A stretch of 40,600 nucleotides of DNA from Candidatus Gastranaerophilales bacterium (GTDB taxonomy: Bacteria > Cyanobacteriota > Vampirovibrionia > Gastranaerophilales > Gastranaerophilaceae): the NCBI GenBank assembly GCA_944323595.1, contig CALUTF010000014.1, positions 1-40,600 of the forward strand. Direction: 5' to 3'. The notes under the pieces were generated by a model, which saw only the letters and a list, made by a program, of their open reading frames with translations, made no database searches and had not been told where the DNA came from. Numbering within the stretch: position 1 is the stretch's first letter; each line of letters opens with the position of its first letter. Shown one piece after another: positions 17,494 to 25,237 of this stretch. The position numbers were made by a program, and so were the translations under genes.

Positions 17494-18486
17494 TTACACA
17501 CTCCCGTGCTGCAAAAATTTATAAAACTCATGCCAGTCTGATGATTGAAGCCTTTCTATAATTATATAATTCTTCAAATGCTTACAAAGATTTTTATCAA
17601 GAGAATTAAATTCTGACGGAATTATACAGTAATCTTTCATCTTGTTATAAAATTTCTTGAGCCATTTACGCTTCGTTTGTTTGTATAACGTTGCAAGACT
17701 GTCGTATTTGTATTGAAAGAACGCATATTTGTATATCTCGGTGAGTTTTTGCTGCTGCAAACATTTTTTTATCTCATCAATTACTATAAATGCATCAAAA
17801 ACTTTTTCATCATAAGATTTTGTTACGGAAGATACATTTGCCTGATTGTACCAGTAAAAAACCTCCGGATTGATTTTGAGAGATTTTGCAATCAAAAGAG
17901 TTTTTATGTTGAATAAAGTATCCTCAAAAATAATCCCCTCATAAAACCGCAGATTATGCGCACGCAGAAAGTCCAGCGAATAAATCTTGTTACAAACAGA
18001 CATTCCAGAATAAAACGGATTGTTACAATTGTCAAAAGTTAATACCGAATCAGGTGACTCCCAGCCGTCCCAATCTTCTAATTTAATACTGTTTTTAGTC
18101 AGTGTTTTCATATTTTTCTTAAAACATATTCCGAGATTAAAAATCCATACATCAACAGGCGCCTTACGACAGGATGCAGCAAAAGTTTCAAATAATGTTA
18201 AATTAACCCAGTCATCAGCATCCACAAAAGAAACATAATCACCTGTTGCGGCTTCTAATCCGCGATTACGTGCAGATGCAGCTCCCCCGTTTTCTTTTTC
18301 TATTACAACAATTCTACGGTCAAGGGCAGCGTATTTTTCAAGAATTTTTGCGGAGTTATCAGTTGAACCGTCATTTACACAAATGATTTCAAGATTTTCA
18401 TAAGTCTGCAGCAAAAGCGACTTCAAACATTTTTCCAGATACGGTTCAGCATTATAAACAGGTACAATAACGGAAATCTCAGGCAT
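17494..18486 (-). CDS. GT2 family glycosyltransferase (module copy 2, gene A)
   Basis: A 330-residue GT-A family 2 enzyme paralogous to the one encoded at 15365. It has EISVIVPVYNAEPYLEKCL, LEIICVNDGSTDNS, GGAASARNRGLE and FVDADDW, followed by FDNCNNPFYSG and YAFFQYKY. The start is ATG 18486, whose ATGCCTGA overlaps the stop of the preceding gene by 8 bases, just as in copy 1. An ATG 18 bases earlier is also in frame but spoils this symmetry. The 3' end is followed by a 121-bp gap before copy 1. Confidence 0.92.
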   Translation of the reverse strand: MPEISVIVPVYNAEPYLEKCLKSLLLQTYENLEIICVNDGSTDNSAKILEKYAALDRRIVVIEKENGGAASARNRGLEAATGDYVSFVDADDWVNLTLFETFAASCRKAPVDVWIFNLGICFKKNMKTLTKNSIKLEDWDGWESPDSVLTFDNCNNPFYSGMSVCNKIYSLDFLRAHNLRFYEGIIFEDTLFNIKTLLIAKSLKINPEVFYWYNQANVSSVTKSYDEKVFDAFIVIDEIKKCLQQQKLTEIYKYAFFQYKYDSLATLYKQTKRKWLKKFYNKMKDYCIIPSEFNSLDKNLCKHLKNYIIIERLQSSDWHEFYKFLQHGSV

Positions 18487-19453
18487 TATGCACCGCCCTT
18501 TCAAACTCTGTATAAGAACAGTTTAAAAACAGTTTTAAATAATTATTCTTTTTAGCATCATCTAATTGCAAATTTGGACCGGCAAAGGATAAAAATTCTT
18601 CGAAATATTTCTTTGCCGCATTAAAATAAACCTCTTTAACATCACCGGAAAGCCGGTTATAATGGAAAAATACCAGATCAATATTGAGCTTTAAAATACT
18701 TTCCTTATATTTTTCAAATCGACCATACTTTTTCATAATCTCATCACCGAGTTTAAGGCTTGTGAGAACATCAAGTGTACTGGCATCTTTCTTCATCATT
18801 ATTGACCCCTCACGGGCTGCGCGGTAAAAATATAAAGGAGTGTTGGTGAATACAAAACTTTTGCTTGCACAAAAATACTCATATCCCCACGGACCATCTT
18901 CATATTGAATACCTTCAACGAATTTAAGATTATTTTCTTTGATAATTTCAGTTTTATACAATTTGCTCCATGCAGTTAACGGTATATCAGAGAGAATTGA
19001 CGCAGGAAGATTTTGCTCGTATAAGAGTTTATTCTCTAACGAATTCTCCACCGCACAGAAAGACAAATAAAGTTTACGGGTATTTTGCATCAAAACAAAA
19101 TTATTAAATGATACATAATCCGGATTATGAGCCTTAGAAATTTCCATAAGATTTTCCACCAGCAGCGGGGACACATAATCATCAGAATCGACAAAAAGAA
19201 TAAATTTACTCTCCACTGCATCCATACCTGTATTTCTTGCCGCAGAAAGCCCGCCGTTAGGACGATTTATAATTTTTATACGGCTGTCGAATTCTGCGTA
19301 ACGGCTTAAGATAAAAGATGAATTATCAGTTGAACCGTCATTTACACAAATAATTTCTATATCCTTATAACTCTGATTAAGAATGCTGTCCAGAGAAAAC
19401 GACAGATAGTTTTCAACATTATAAACAGGTACAATTATAGAAACTTCAGCCAT
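18479..19453 (-). CDS. GT2 family glycosyltransferase (module copy 2, gene B)
   Basis: A 324-residue GT-A family 2 enzyme paralogous to the one encoded at 16395: VSIIVPVYNVENYLSFSLD, IEIICVNDGSTDNS, NGGLSAARNTG, FVDSDDY, then YRAAREGSIM, KYGRFEKYKE and FLNCSYTEF. The start is ATG 19453; a TTG two codons upstream is less likely. There is no SD, but the 18-bp promoter element shared with copy 1 sits 28 nt upstream, supporting this ATG. It heads the GT cluster, transcribed away from rpsP's terminator. Confidence 0.92.
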   Translation of the reverse strand: MAEVSIIVPVYNVENYLSFSLDSILNQSYKDIEIICVNDGSTDNSSFILSRYAEFDSRIKIINRPNGGLSAARNTGMDAVESKFILFVDSDDYVSPLLVENLMEISKAHNPDYVSFNNFVLMQNTRKLYLSFCAVENSLENKLLYEQNLPASILSDIPLTAWSKLYKTEIIKENNLKFVEGIQYEDGPWGYEYFCASKSFVFTNTPLYFYRAAREGSIMMKKDASTLDVLTSLKLGDEIMKKYGRFEKYKESILKLNIDLVFFHYNRLSGDVKEVYFNAAKKYFEEFLSFAGPNLQLDDAKKNNYLKLFLNCSYTEFERAVHNA

Positions 19454-19481
19454 ATTCAAAGATTACATTAGTTTGAAAAAT

Positions 19482-19499
19482 AAGTAATCAATCTTTTAA
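19482..19499 (-). promoter_or_regulatory. Duplicated promoter element of GT module copy 2
   Basis: Identical to 17401-17418 over 18 bp. Here TTGATT, an 18-nt spacer and TGTAAT (5 of 6 to TATAAT) end 8 nt before the ATG. Confidence 0.55.
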
Positions 19500-19511
19500 A
19501 TGAACTCACAA

Positions 19512-19543
19512 AAAAAGCCCTGAACATACATTCAGAGCTTTTT
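19512..19543 (-). terminator. Terminator of rpsP
   Basis: An AAAAGCTCTGAA/TTCAGGGCTTTTT stem followed by a T-run on the minus strand, 17 bases after the rpsP stop. Confidence 0.9.
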
Positions 19544-19560
19544 GATTATAAAAATTCAAC

Positions 19561-19959
19561 TTATGCTTCAGTAGCAGCAGTTTCTTCTGCAGGAGCTTCA
19601 GCTGCTGCAGCGGCAGCTGCTTTAGCTTCTTCTTCAGCCTTAGCTTTAGCTTCTGCTTCAGCTGCGGCTTTTGCCTGAGCTTTTTTAGAAAGTTTAACTG
19701 TTTCTTTCTTTTTATAATTCAAAGTACCGTCAGCATTGCAGTTTTTGATTAAATAAGCAACTGTATCTGTCGGTTGTGCACCTTTTTTAACCCAATCCTG
19801 AGCTGATGCAAGGTCTAATTGCATAACTTTAGTTTTAGGATTGTAATGACCCAATTCCTGAATAGGTCTGCCTTCACGTTTTGTAGTTGAATTAATAACG
19901 ATAATTCTGTATGTAGGGTTCTTTTTAGCACCCAATCTTTTTAATCTGATTTTTAACAT
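19561..19959 (-). CDS. rpsP: 30S ribosomal protein S16 with Ala/Glu/Lys tail
   Basis: S16 is a small-subunit assembly protein that binds 16S rRNA. The first ~80 residues are the standard domain: MLKIRLKRLGAKKNPTYRIIV, GRPIQELGHYNPKT, and GAQPTDTVAYLIKN. The protein totals 132 residues because of a ~45-residue C-terminal extension of Lys, Ala and Glu (KAQAKAAAEAEAKAKAEEEA), likely a single charged helix or disordered tail. An AGAAGGA SD lies about 9 nt upstream. It is usually next to ffh or rimM; neither is here, and the gene appears monocistronic. A GC-rich leader of about 130 nt precedes it. Confidence 0.97.
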   Translation of the reverse strand: MLKIRLKRLGAKKNPTYRIIVINSTTKREGRPIQELGHYNPKTKVMQLDLASAQDWVKKGAQPTDTVAYLIKNCNADGTLNYKKKETVKLSKKAQAKAAAEAEAKAKAEEEAKAAAAAAAEAPAEETAATEA

Positions 19960-19974
19960 TTCAATTGTCCTTCT

Positions 19975-20099
19975 CTTTAATTTCAGTTAACTGTACTGCC
20001 ATTACAGATGAGTAATGACCTGAATGCTTATCGCACCGGCATCACCGCCGCCGCTTGCGGCTTTGCCTTGAACGGGCTAAAGAGGAATTACCCTGTTCC
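19975..20099 (-). promoter_or_regulatory. GC-rich structured 5' leader of rpsP (type unknown)
   Basis: Between an AT-rich promoter-like stretch (TTGCTA ... TATTAAAAT, about 20100-20133) and the rpsP SD lies a markedly GC-rich block. It contains a GCCGC/GCGGC stem (20048-20060 area), a GGCAAAGCC element and a CATTAC/GTAATG hairpin (20001-20018). I could not match it to SRP RNA, tRNA, or a known riboswitch. It may be an autoregulatory ribosomal-protein leader or a small RNA. Confidence 0.4.
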
Positions 20100-20157
20100 A
20101 ATTTTAATAAAACATAAAAAAAATCTATTAGCAAGAGGGTTTTAAGAAATATAAAAA

Positions 20158-20184
20158 CGCTGAAATCTTTATGGGATTTCAGCG
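20158..20184 (-). terminator. Terminator of the small membrane protein gene
   Basis: A perfect 10-bp CGCTGAAATC stem with a 7-nt loop, followed by TTTTT on the minus strand. Confidence 0.88.
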
Positions 20185-20207
20185 CAGAATAAGTTAGGAT
20201 TTTAAAA

Positions 20208-20567
20208 TTATTTTGTCGCAAATTTAGTTAAATTTTCACCGAGTTTTCCTGCCCAGCCTTTGACCATATCAGTTAATCCGCCAACGCCTTTTGAGAGATT
20301 AGGGTGCTTTGCAAGAAATCCGCTGAATTCTTTAGATATTGCACTGCCTGCCTGTTTGTACAAAGCAGGTTTGAATATTGCAGCCATAAGTAATGTTGCT
20401 ATTGTCAGTCCGCCAGTAACTGCCATTGTATTCTTCAATGTACTGCATCCGGAATTGTCAGGAACAGAAGGAACAAGTCCCGGTTTCCATCCGCAATCAT
20501 AAGGACTTCTTCCCGGTATATAATGATATCTTTGAGGGTAACCTACCATAACTCCATATTCAGGCAT
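20208..20567 (-). CDS. Small unrecognised protein with one membrane segment
   Basis: A 119-residue protein from ATG 20567, with AAGGAG 7 nt upstream; an ATG 21 bases earlier would cover that SD. The N-terminal ~40 residues are Pro/Tyr/Gly-rich (YPQRYHYIPGRSPYDCGW) without a signal peptide. One hydrophobic stretch (TMAVTGGLTIATLLMAAIF, about 47-65) is likely a membrane segment. An amphipathic Lys/Gly tail follows. I do not recognise the family. It is divergent from the FliI-like ATPase gene and has its own terminator, so it is probably monocistronic. Confidence 0.75.
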   Translation of the reverse strand: MPEYGVMVGYPQRYHYIPGRSPYDCGWKPGLVPSVPDNSGCSTLKNTMAVTGGLTIATLLMAAIFKPALYKQAGSAISKEFSGFLAKHPNLSKGVGGLTDMVKGWAGKLGENLTKFATK

Positions 20568-20673
20568 AACATAACTCCTTTTACACAATTAAAAATAACC
20601 TACACTCTTTTATAAAGTTTTTGTTATTGAAAATAGTGTTATTTTTTAATTAAATTGTTACATTTAGTAATAT

Positions 20674-20702
20674 TTGTTCTTTAGAAAAAATATCATTATA
20701 AT
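20674..20702 (+). promoter_or_regulatory. Promoter of the FliI/YscN-type ATPase, leaderless type
   Basis: TTGTTC (20674-20679), a 17-nt spacer and a consensus TATAAT (20697-20702) end 6 nt before the ATG. There is no SD. Transcription would start at the ATG itself. Confidence 0.6.
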
Positions 20703-20708
20703 TAGAAT

Positions 20709-22055
20709 ATGCAGGATTTAGACACATCGAAACTTGACCATCTGAAAGAACAGGTTCGCAGTAAGCTGGATTCAACACAGTTATATGGCTTTAAAGGGAC
20801 AGTATCCAAACTTCTGGGACTGACGGTTGAAGTAAAACTTCCGGGGCTGAAAATTGGCGATCTATGTTTTATAGAAACATACGACGGCAGAAAAAAACCG
20901 GCAGAAGTTGTTGCGTTTAAAGGCGAAGCCGCGCAGCTGCTCTTGCTTTATGACGGAGAGGGAATCGGTCAGGGCAGTCTTGTAACAACTACCGGCAGAC
21001 CAATTATTATACCGGTAGGTGATTTTCTGCTAGGAAGATTGATTAATCCTATGGGAGACCCGATTGACGGAATGCCTCTGGACACTACGGGTGCTCTCTG
21101 GCGTCCGATTGAGGGACCGCCTCCGGGGCCGTTTGAGCGTCCGATTATTACGGAAATATTTTCAACAGGAGTAAGAGCCATTGATTCCTGTATGACAATG
21201 GGCTGCGGGCAGCGTTTGGGATTGTTTGCAGGTTCAGGGGTAGGTAAAAGTACACTTCTCGGTATGATTGCAAGGAATTCGGATGCCGATGTGAACGTTG
21301 TTGCACTAATCGGAGAACGCGGCAGAGAAGTTAAAGAGTTTGTTGAAGATGCGCTCGGGGAAGAGGGTATGAGAAAATCCGTACTTGTATGCTCTACAGG
21401 TGACCAGCCGCCTCTAATCAGACAAAAAGCTTTATTAACGGCAACTGCTGTCTGCGAATATTTCAGGGATCAGGGCAAAAAAGTTTTCCTTATGACTGAC
21501 ACCGTAACACGTTGTGCAATGGCAGGACGTGAAGTAGGACTATCCATCGGGGAACCTCCGACAATGAAAGGTTACCCGCCGTCAATTTTCTCATGGCTGC
21601 AAAAAGTTCTTGAACGTGCAGGCAACAGCCCCAGAGGCTCAATTACAGCCTTATACACCGTACTTATGGAAGGTGATGATATTTCCGATCCGATTGTTGA
21701 TATTGTCCGTGGGATTGTTGACGGGCACATTTTCTTATCAAGAAAAGTTGCAGAGATGAACCATTACCCTGCGATTGATGTTCTCGGAAGTATCTCAAGG
21801 CTTATGTCAGCAATTGCAACACCTGAACACAAAGAAGCCGCAGGTAAAATGAGAAAAATTCTTGCTATGTATCGAGAAAATAAAGACTTGATTGATGTTG
21901 GTATGTATCAGCCTGGTTCTAACCCGAAACTTGATATTGCAATTGAAATGATGCCTCAGGTTAATGCTTTTCTACAGCAAAGAACAACCGATATCGTAAG
22001 TATGGATACGACAATAAGTACCCTTGTAGAAATGATGAGGAATGTAGATATTTAA
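20709..22055 (+). CDS. FliI/YscN-family type III secretion ATPase
   Basis: A 448-residue ATPase of the F1-beta-like family that powers export in flagella and type III secretion. An N-terminal beta-barrel is followed by Walker A GSGVGKST at 175-182 in the context GLFAGSGVGKSTLLGMIAR, typical of FliI/YscN rather than F1-beta or Rho. IGERGREVKEF, the Walker B region VFLMTDTVTR and SPRGSITALYTVLMEGDD follow. No other flagellar or T3SS gene (FlhA/B, FliP/Q/R, FliF, FliG) is in the window, so the gene is an orphan locally. It is convergent with the prepilin gene, only 2 bp between stops and no terminator. Flagellar FliI and non-flagellar SctN cannot be distinguished here. Confidence 0.9.
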   Translation: MQDLDTSKLDHLKEQVRSKLDSTQLYGFKGTVSKLLGLTVEVKLPGLKIGDLCFIETYDGRKKPAEVVAFKGEAAQLLLLYDGEGIGQGSLVTTTGRPIIIPVGDFLLGRLINPMGDPIDGMPLDTTGALWRPIEGPPPGPFERPIITEIFSTGVRAIDSCMTMGCGQRLGLFAGSGVGKSTLLGMIARNSDADVNVVALIGERGREVKEFVEDALGEEGMRKSVLVCSTGDQPPLIRQKALLTATAVCEYFRDQGKKVFLMTDTVTRCAMAGREVGLSIGEPPTMKGYPPSIFSWLQKVLERAGNSPRGSITALYTVLMEGDDISDPIVDIVRGIVDGHIFLSRKVAEMNHYPAIDVLGSISRLMSAIATPEHKEAAGKMRKILAMYRENKDLIDVGMYQPGSNPKLDIAIEMMPQVNAFLQQRTTDIVSMDTTISTLVEMMRNVDI

Positions 22056-22057
22056 AG

Positions 22058-22813
22058 CTATCTTGGCAAATTTTTAAAATAATTTTTGTCTGTCAATGCT
22101 TTTTCTGTACATCCTATACCGTTTTCCCTATGATTGGAGTCCGGCGAGCAATATGTATCCAAGTTTGTATATAACGTTGACTCGGCACCCATCGGTAAAA
22201 CTTTGCCGTCAGACATAATTTGAAATGTAAACATATCATGTCCCCACGCGTTTGGCAAACGTTTATATCCATTAACATCAACGGTAACAAACAAATGTCC
22301 CGGCAAATTTTGAGGATTAGGATTTTCTATCATATATAAAGTACCGTCATATACCATAAACTGCCCGTCATCCAGAGTATCCGTGGCGACATTACGACTT
22401 TTGCTATAAGTTTTATAATTTGCTATAACATATTGCATACCTTCGCCCTCAATGTCTTCGCTTTCTTGTCCGACGCAACCGGTGTTACCGCAATAAAGCA
22501 CGGTATTAAAATATTCAGAGTAAGGTCTGGCAAAAGACCATACAGGGAAATCACCGGCTTTGACCCGTTCTCCTCTATCAACACTCATTCTCTCCAGAGC
22601 TTGCTGCAACGTAGAATAACTCTTCTTCAGTTGTGCATGTAGAACAATTGCCTGATAATTTTGAATAACAGCCGGAATGGTTAAAGCGGCAACAACTCCG
22701 ATTATGCCAAGAGTTAATAAAACTTCCGCAAGTGTAAATCCGGAAAAGCCTTGATTGGGCATTAAATTACACGCCCCCCCCCCGAAATTAGCATTATATC
22801 TATGTTTTAGCAT
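22058..22813 (-). CDS. Type IV prepilin-like protein with G10 tract in the leader
   Basis: A 251-residue pilin/pseudopilin. The class III signal is G|FTLAEVLLTLGIIGVVAALT with cleavage after GFSG (Gly at residue 25). Glu+5 is present. The C-terminal domain contains a Cys pair (CGNTGC) and DGKVLPMG. The ATG at 22813 has a good SD (AGGGGAAG). Between it and an internal ATG (22762, MPNQGFSG) lies a run of ten Gs (22774-22783 as C on the plus strand), coding Phe-Gly-Gly-Gly-Ala. With G9 or G11 the frame stops at TAA before the signal; in G9 the stop overlaps the internal ATG (TAATG). It may be phase-variable. PilT (2106) would retract such pili. Confidence 0.9.
   Translation of the reverse strand: MLKHRYNANFGGGACNLMPNQGFSGFTLAEVLLTLGIIGVVAALTIPAVIQNYQAIVLHAQLKKSYSTLQQALERMSVDRGERVKAGDFPVWSFARPYSEYFNTVLYCGNTGCVGQESEDIEGEGMQYVIANYKTYSKSRNVATDTLDDGQFMVYDGTLYMIENPNPQNLPGHLFVTVDVNGYKRLPNAWGHDMFTFQIMSDGKVLPMGAESTLYTNLDTYCSPDSNHRENGIGCTEKALTDKNYFKNLPR
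22774..22783 (-). repeat. Poly-G tract (10 nt), slippage-prone
   Basis: A run of ten C on the plus strand (G on the coding strand), exceptional in this AT-rich region, inside the prepilin leader. Its length controls the reading frame. Confidence 0.8.
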
Positions 22814-22858
22814 ATTCTTCCCCTATCTTTTTGTCATAACTGAATCATTATAACAAAT

Positions 22859-23209
22859 TTAGCGTAAAAGTGCAATATTATCCATTTTATGACAATTTAT
22901 ATTTGAAATATAACGATTATACTGTTCTTCACGGGAATAACCCAGCATTATTCCGAGGATAAAATCTTCTTCCTTTGTAAGTTTTGATAAATTTTCACTT
23001 GAGAAATTTTCGAGAATTTTTATACACGGCTCTGCCCCGAAAAATACATTTATTTTTTCATCGCTCAACGCGTAAATTTTATAAAGCAGCCCGTGCTTTT
23101 TCAACAAAGTTTCTATTTCATTTCGAAACTTAGATGAACAGGTATACAGAACCATATCGCGCATCCCCTTTTGATATTCATAAATTAACTGATTAAAAAT
23201 CTCCAACAT
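22859..23209 (-). CDS. DUF2023 family protein
   Basis: A 116-residue cytoplasmic protein. IYEYQKGMRDMVLYT, EKINVFFG and LTKEEDFILGIMLGYSREEQYNRY fit my memory of DUF2023 (PF09633), a small family of unknown function, in some genomes next to flavodoxin. No flavodoxin is near. It lies 45 bp upstream of the prepilin gene on the same strand and may be co-transcribed. It is divergent from zupT. No clear SD; the 23210-23250 stretch has a CTCC-rich complement (GGAGAG on the minus strand) about 10 nt upstream that may serve. Confidence 0.7.
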   Translation of the reverse strand: MLEIFNQLIYEYQKGMRDMVLYTCSSKFRNEIETLLKKHGLLYKIYALSDEKINVFFGAEPCIKILENFSSENLSKLTKEEDFILGIMLGYSREEQYNRYISNINCHKMDNIALLR

Positions 23210-23281
23210 TCCGACTACTCTCCTTTATAGCTATTCATTAAGACATTCCAGAAATAAAAAAGTTTCCGAAAAATATCTTTA

Positions 23282-23290
23282 TGGTAGAAT
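23282..23290 (+). promoter_or_regulatory. Extended -10 of zupT
   Basis: TGGTAGAAT (TG-n-TAGAAT), 18 nt upstream of the ATG; the GGAGG SD (23296-23300) lies between. The -35 is poor, as expected for extended -10 promoters. Confidence 0.5.
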
Positions 23291-23308
23291 TAAGTGGAGG
23301 AAAAATTT

Positions 23309-24103
23309 ATGCCTGAAAATTACGGAATAGCCCTTTTAATAACACTTTTAGCCGGACTGGCAACAGCAATCGGCGGCTGTATCGCTTTTATGGTAAAAAA
23401 AGATAACCTGAAAGCTTTATCTGTCGGTTTAGGCTTTTCTGCCGGCGTTATGATTTTTTTATCATTTAACGATATTATTCCGGAAGCAAAAGAGCTGCTT
23501 GCCGTTAATTACCCGCATAAATTTGAATGGATGGCTCTTATAGGTTTTATATTAGGGATTGTAGTTGCAATTCTGATTGACTACTTTTTACCTGACCACA
23601 TTGACCCTGACGAACTTCTTGAGCCGGATGCGCCTTGCAAACATAACCACAAGATAAAACGGGCAGGGTTGCTCACTGCAATTGCAATCTGTGTACACAA
23701 TTTCCCTGAGGGTATGGCGACTTTCTTAACCACGACTCAAAATTTCACTCTCGGATTATCAGTTGCAATGGCGATTGCTATACATAACATTCCCGAGGGG
23801 ATAGCAGTAGCACTTCCTATATACCATGTTACCGGCAAAAAACGTTATGCAATGCTTTATGCAGCACTATCAGGCATAACAGAGCCGATTGGAGCTTTAA
23901 TAGGAATGGCTCTTTTCAGTATATTACTCCCGCAGCTTCTTGTTGGTATTTTGCTTGCAGCTGTTGCAGGTATTATGATTTACCTGTCATTTGATACGCT
24001 GCTGCCGCTAGCCAGAGAATACGGCAACTGGCACCTTTCTATGATTGGTATAGTTTCAGGTATATTGTTTATTTGGATTAGCTTAATCTTAATCGGGGAT
24101 TAG
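23309..24103 (+). CDS. zupT: ZIP-family zinc/metal transporter (ZupT-like)
   Basis: An inner-membrane importer of Zn2+ and other divalent metals. It has 264 residues and about eight membrane segments. ZIP metal-site motifs are HNFPEGMATF (TM4) and HNIPEGIAVALP (TM5); the cytosolic loop between TM3 and TM4 carries CKHNHK. The start is ATG 23309, with GGAGG 8 nt upstream; an in-frame GTG 15 bases earlier covers that SD. It is 19 bp upstream of the radical SAM gene on the same strand, so probably one operon. No Zur box recognised. Confidence 0.93.
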   Translation: MPENYGIALLITLLAGLATAIGGCIAFMVKKDNLKALSVGLGFSAGVMIFLSFNDIIPEAKELLAVNYPHKFEWMALIGFILGIVVAILIDYFLPDHIDPDELLEPDAPCKHNHKIKRAGLLTAIAICVHNFPEGMATFLTTTQNFTLGLSVAMAIAIHNIPEGIAVALPIYHVTGKKRYAMLYAALSGITEPIGALIGMALFSILLPQLLVGILLAAVAGIMIYLSFDTLLPLAREYGNWHLSMIGIVSGILFIWISLILIGD

Positions 24104-24122
24104 AGTTACGGGGAGAGTCAAA

Positions 24123-25193
24123 ATGTTTAACTATTCGGATTTGTTTGATTTTGCGAGAAATTTATATGCAATGCCGTCTTACAAATCCAGAAGCGGCAAA
24201 GCATTGATACCTTTGAGGTACTTTTTTGAACTTACTTACCGCTGTAATCTTCAATGTCCATACTGCTATGTGGGAAATGAAAGAAACAGGGAAGAACTGA
24301 CAACTGATGAGTGGTTTAAAATAATAGACCAGATTCCGTTCTACTCATTTGTAACGCTTGTCGGCGGAGAACCTCTGGTAAGAAAAGATTTCATAGATAT
24401 TTTGATGAAAACGGCTAAGAAAACTTCAGGCAAATTGAATGTCGTTTCAAACGGGATTTTGATTAACGATGAAATTATTGACGCATTTATAAAAAGTAAA
24501 ATGATGCTTTTGTCGGTATCACTTGACGGTTACGGAAAAAATCACGACATTAACAGAGCAAAAGACGGTATCTGGGATAAAATTATGAATAATTTTGAAA
24601 AAATGAATTCCCGTGATAAACGTCCTATGGTTGATATAAAAACTATTGTTCTTGATAATAATCTTGATGATTTAGTTAAGTTGTACAAGATGTGTGATGA
24701 GATGAAATTCAACTTCCTTTCAATCTCATTTTTGCGCAATAATAATCTGAAACAAAATTCCGTACTCTTTGACAGCTTTGTGCCGGAATTTAATGCATCA
24801 TATCCGATAAAAAAATATTTTGATATGGAACATTTTAAAGAAGTTTACAGAGAATTACAGGATTTGAAAAAACATTCAAAAGTTGAACTGCGCTTTTCGC
24901 CGAAGTTTGAATACAATTCTGACCCGTTGAAAAAAATTGAAGAATTTTTCAACACTCCGGAAGATAAACCCGTACAAGAAATTTACTATCCCTGCATGTA
25001 TCCTTTTTCCAATATGATGATAAACCCGTCCGGAGATGTTTATCCGTGCCTTTCTCAAAGGATAGGGAATGTCAAGGATATGCCGCTTAAAGAAGTTTTT
25101 AATCTTCCGCACTACAGATGTTTCAGAAAAAATCTGCAGGCTGCAAAAGTATTTGGTGCATGCCAGATGTGCTGCGAACTCAAAGTACGATAA
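24123..25193 (+). CDS. Radical SAM protein with SPASM-like C-terminus
   Basis: A 356-residue radical SAM enzyme. The 4Fe-4S site is CNLQCPYC (C41, C45, C48), followed by the GGEPL motif (VGGEPLVRKDF) and VSNG. The C-terminal ~60 residues contain CMYP, GDVYPCLS, then CFRK...CQMCC, a SPASM-like arrangement for auxiliary clusters. Such proteins modify peptides, build cofactors or mature enzymes; no precursor peptide or partner is visible, so the substrate is unknown. GGGGAGAG gives a good SD. It follows zupT by 19 bp. The gene ends just before the phage block. Confidence 0.9.
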   Translation: MFNYSDLFDFARNLYAMPSYKSRSGKALIPLRYFFELTYRCNLQCPYCYVGNERNREELTTDEWFKIIDQIPFYSFVTLVGGEPLVRKDFIDILMKTAKKTSGKLNVVSNGILINDEIIDAFIKSKMMLLSVSLDGYGKNHDINRAKDGIWDKIMNNFEKMNSRDKRPMVDIKTIVLDNNLDDLVKLYKMCDEMKFNFLSISFLRNNNLKQNSVLFDSFVPEFNASYPIKKYFDMEHFKEVYRELQDLKKHSKVELRFSPKFEYNSDPLKKIEEFFNTPEDKPVQEIYYPCMYPFSNMMINPSGDVYPCLSQRIGNVKDMPLKEVFNLPHYRCFRKNLQAAKVFGACQMCCELKVR

Positions 25194-25237
25194 GTCTTTT
25201 CAGGAATTTTATTCTGCAAAATTATACGTAAATTGAT

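Noticed and set aside
19975-20099. SRP RNA or tRNA candidate in the rpsP leader
   Set aside because: No GGUCAGG...GGAAGCAGC domain IV motif, and no GGTTCGA T-loop or CCA-ready acceptor stem on either strand.
22774-22783. Poly-C/G run as an assembly artefact
   Set aside because: The frame is exactly open at ten bases and both neighbouring lengths give stops, which is more than expected from a random error; accurate reads are still needed.
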